NCBI GenBank assembly: GCA_027491845.1
Contig: JAOZGF010000057.1
Location: forward strand, 1-8,065
Source: Thermoproteota archaeon
GTDB taxonomy: Archaea > Korarchaeota > JAOZGF01
Reading direction: 5' to 3'
Length of the DNA stretch: 8,065 nucleotides
Shown here in pieces: positions 6,105 to 8,065 of this stretch; position 1 is the stretch's first letter, and every line of letters begins with the position of its first letter. Both the position numbers and the translations under genes were made by a program. A model generated the notes under the pieces. It was not told the DNA's origin and made no database searches. It was given only the letters and a program-made list of their open reading frames with translations.

Positions 6105-7727
6105 ATGGTTGTGAGGAACATCGTTAAAAGAAATTTTTTCAGGGATTCCCTCCAACTCTTAAGGATCTCTGAAAAGGCAAAGGAAATAGAAGGAATAACT
6201 GACGCAGCAGTTGTAATGGGGACCGAGACAAACAAGGAAATCCTTGAAAAACTAGGTTTACTACTGGATGAAGGGAGGAAAGCAACTAAAGACGACATGA
6301 TAATAGCTGTTTCCTCAGAAAAAGAGGAAGCAATCGAGAAAGCCATACCAGAGATAGAGGAAATGCTTTTAAAAGCAACTGTAACCGAAGAAAAGGTTTT
6401 CTATGGCCTTGAAAGCGCCCTGGAAGAACTTCCAGATGCAAATCTGGCGGTAGTCTCTGTGCCGGGGGAACATGCAAGGGAAGTTGTTATGAAGTTGCTG
6501 GAAAAAGGAATACACGTTCACCTTTTCAGCAACCACGTTCCAGTGGAGCATGAAAAAGAAATGAAAGAGTACGCTGTAAGGAAGGGATTACTTGTAATGG
6601 GGCCCGGGGCAGGGACATCCATAATAAATAATAAGGCGATAGCCTTCGCAAGCGCTGTAAGCAAGGGGCCTGTGGGAATTGTTGCTGCAGCTGGAACAGG
6701 CCTGCAGGAGGTTAGCAACCTACTTGAAACATGTGGAGTTGGGATTTCACAGGCAATAGGTGTGGGCGGCGGAGACGTTAAACAACCCGTTAACGGCTTA
6801 ATGACGATAGAGGCAATAAAGGCGTTGGAGAAGCACGAGGGGACAAGGGTTATAGGGATCGTTTCAAAACCGCCTGACCAGGTTGTACAGGAGAAAATAA
6901 TGGCGTTCATCGCCGCAGAAACAAAGAAAAACTATGTAGCATGCTTCTTGGGGGCGAGGAGACCAGTGATACCTTCCAGCGCCAGGGAGAGACTTCGTTT
7001 CGCCAGGACACTTCATTCCTCAGTCCTGCAAATAACGAAGCTGATGGGTGAGAAAACATATAGGGAGGCCTACAAGAGAATCAGCATGGATCCAAGGAAA
7101 CTGTTGAGGGAAAGTGAAGACATGATTTTTGAACTGGAAGAGAAACAGCAGTACATAAGGGGTCTGTTCACCGGCGGAACCTTCACGTATGAAACCCTCA
7201 TACTCCTTAAGGAACTGGTTGGAGACGTTTATTCCAACGCGCCTTTAGAAGAAAAACTAAGGCTTAAAAACCCATACAAAAGTTACAAGCACACTGTTGT
7301 CGACCTGGGTGAAGAGGAATTCACAAGGGGCAGGGCGCACCCCATGATAGATCCAACAATACGTGTAATAAGGCTTGTAGATGAAGCCAAAGACCCTGAG
7401 ACAGCTGTCATAATCATGGACTTCGTTCTGGGATATGGTTCTCATCCAGACCCTGTTGGGAAACATTTGGAAGCCATAAAGGAGGCTAGAGAGATAGCTG
7501 AAGAGAAAGGAAAATACCTACCAATACTGGCGCACGTCTGCGGAATAGAAAGAGACCCACAAGTTCTTTCAAAACAAGTGAAGAAGCTTGAGAGCCTTGA
7601 CGTGAAGGTTTTACCTACAAACGCCCTGATGGCTGTCCTGGCAGGGTTAATAGCCTTAAAAGGGAAAATGGATGAAAGCCAAATGAATAAGTTCTTTGAA
7701 GAATACCTCGCAGTGGAGGGTGAATGA
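6105..7727 (+). CDS. fdrA: FdrA-family protein (succinyl-CoA synthetase-like)
   Basis: FdrA proteins resemble the fused alpha subunit and CoA-ligase domains of succinyl-CoA synthetase. E. coli FdrA works with YlbE and YlbF in oxamate carbamoyl transfer during anaerobic allantoin use; the archaeal substrate is unknown. In this 540-residue protein, about 100-185 form the nucleotide/CoA-binding-like fold, ending in GPGAGTSIINN (167-177). A glycine-rich segment GIVAAAGTGLQEVSNLL (191-207) and GVGGGDV (219-225) correspond to the ligase domain. The C-terminal half carries GLFTGGTFTYETL (353-365), RGRAHPMIDPTIR (408-420) and DFVLGYGSHPDP (439-450), all typical of FdrA. His412 is a possible counterpart of the phospho-histidine of the CoA ligases, which is uncertain. 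It is soluble, with no membrane helices. The ATG at 6105-6107 has GGAGTG six bases upstream. Its TGA overlaps the next gene's start. Confidence 0.88.
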   Translation: MVVRNIVKRNFFRDSLQLLRISEKAKEIEGITDAAVVMGTETNKEILEKLGLLLDEGRKATKDDMIIAVSSEKEEAIEKAIPEIEEMLLKATVTEEKVFYGLESALEELPDANLAVVSVPGEHAREVVMKLLEKGIHVHLFSNHVPVEHEKEMKEYAVRKGLLVMGPGAGTSIINNKAIAFASAVSKGPVGIVAAAGTGLQEVSNLLETCGVGISQAIGVGGGDVKQPVNGLMTIEAIKALEKHEGTRVIGIVSKPPDQVVQEKIMAFIAAETKKNYVACFLGARRPVIPSSARERLRFARTLHSSVLQITKLMGEKTYREAYKRISMDPRKLLRESEDMIFELEEKQQYIRGLFTGGTFTYETLILLKELVGDVYSNAPLEEKLRLKNPYKSYKHTVVDLGEEEFTRGRAHPMIDPTIRVIRLVDEAKDPETAVIIMDFVLGYGSHPDPVGKHLEAIKEAREIAEEKGKYLPILAHVCGIERDPQVLSKQVKKLESLDVKVLPTNALMAVLAGLIALKGKMDESQMNKFFEEYLAVEGE

Positions 7728-7912
7728 AGGTGGTTGAGGAAACCGACAAAATACAGGAATTGTTTAGGAAAGAACTTAAAGTAATCAACATAGGGCTGGA
7801 AATATTTTTTGAAGCCCTGAAACAACAGGGGATAAAGGCGGTTCAAGTAAATTGGCAGCCGCCACCGAAAATAGAAAAGGAATATGAGGACATACTGGAC
7901 AAAATACTTTAA
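7724..7912 (+). CDS. Small FdrA-associated domain protein
   Basis: This 62-residue protein has the pattern ELKVINIGLEIFFEALKQQG...AVQVNWQPPP (residues about 18-48). I recognise it from the short proteins called 'FdrA domain protein' encoded beside fdrA in bacterial clusters. They look like a small beta-alpha-beta module that supplies part of the same enzyme. The start ATG (7724-7726) overlaps the fdrA TGA as ATGA and has a strong GGAGGGTGA at 7715-7723, so the two are translationally coupled. That argues for a stoichiometric complex. There is no signal peptide or membrane segment. No biochemical function is known to me for the small protein alone. Confidence 0.8.
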   Translation: MKVVEETDKIQELFRKELKVINIGLEIFFEALKQQGIKAVQVNWQPPPKIEKEYEDILDKIL

Positions 7913-7936
7913 CACGTGGCCCTGAGCGCTGTTAAG

Positions 7937-8065
7937 CTATGGAAAACAATTCCTCCATCCGCAATCCCTGCTGAACAAAACTTCTTTTACTTCTTTTTTA
8001 AGCCTTGGAAGACCGGGCTCGTCTTTACCACGTTGCCAGGTTACTGGTTGTCTGGCTACCAGCCG
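7937..8065 (-). CDS. Partial 3' end of an unidentified convergent gene
   Basis: The minus strand is open from the window edge for 42 codons to a TAG at 7937-7939. It would encode a C-terminus containing KDEPGLPRLKKEVKEVLF and then CGWRNCFP. The mix of charged and hydrophobic residues looks like a helical protein end, and the gene would converge with the small FdrA-associated gene 24 bp away. I do not recognise the family. The codon-aligned plus-strand frame is also open from a GTG at 7916. It gives an aromatic-rich, unlikely peptide without a good ribosome binding site, so I prefer the minus strand. Confidence 0.4.
   Translation of the reverse strand, partial: RLVARQPVTWQRGKDEPGLPRLKKEVKEVLFSRDCGWRNCFP

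Noticed and set aside
6035..6346. Serine-rich 103-residue minus-strand frame across the fdrA start
   Set aside because: It is antisense to the clearly recognisable FdrA N-terminus, has no ribosome binding site, and its composition is that of a reverse-strand shadow.
7442..7915. 157-codon minus-strand frame opposite the fdrA 3' end and the small gene
   Set aside because: It is rich in Phe, Tyr and Leu as expected from antisense of AAA/GAA-rich genes. Both plus-strand genes show family motifs and ribosome binding sites.

Overview
This window is archaeal chromosome. The evidence is an archaeal-type PhoU with an AbrB-like N-terminal domain, a seryl-tRNA synthetase of the rare methanogenic (type-2) form, TATA-like boxes upstream of operons, Shine-Dalgarno sequences close to starts, frequent GTG starts, and heavy use of AGG/AGA for arginine. 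The lineage cannot be fixed from the window. A methanogen, or an uncultured archaeon that kept this type of SerRS, would fit. I see no mobile elements, CRISPR arrays, rRNA or tRNA genes.

Left half (1-3108, minus strand): a compact phosphate ABC transporter operon read from pstS through pstC and pstA to pstB. Its genes overlap or nearly abut. pstB runs off the left edge, and its frame is interrupted by an in-frame TGA at 56-58 although recognisable PstB sequence continues beyond it. A 128-bp AT-rich divergent region (3109-3236) carries a TATA-like element for each direction.

Right half (plus strand): phoU (3237-4256) is transcribed away from the pst operon and encodes the likely phosphate-responsive regulator of PstSCAB. 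After a 74-bp spacer full of complementary repeats comes serS (4331-5896). A 208-bp spacer with a candidate terminator, TATA box and small palindrome precedes fdrA (6105-7727), an FdrA-family protein related to succinyl-CoA synthetase. fdrA overlaps by 4 bp a 62-codon gene (7724-7912) for a small FdrA-associated domain. At the right edge, an open minus-strand frame (7937-8065) probably is the 3' end of a convergent gene that I cannot identify.

Functionally there are three modules: high-affinity phosphate import with its regulator, tRNA-Ser charging, and an FdrA-type module. E. coli FdrA acts in anaerobic allantoin/oxamate metabolism together with YlbE and YlbF. Those partners are not visible here, so the substrate of the archaeal module is open.
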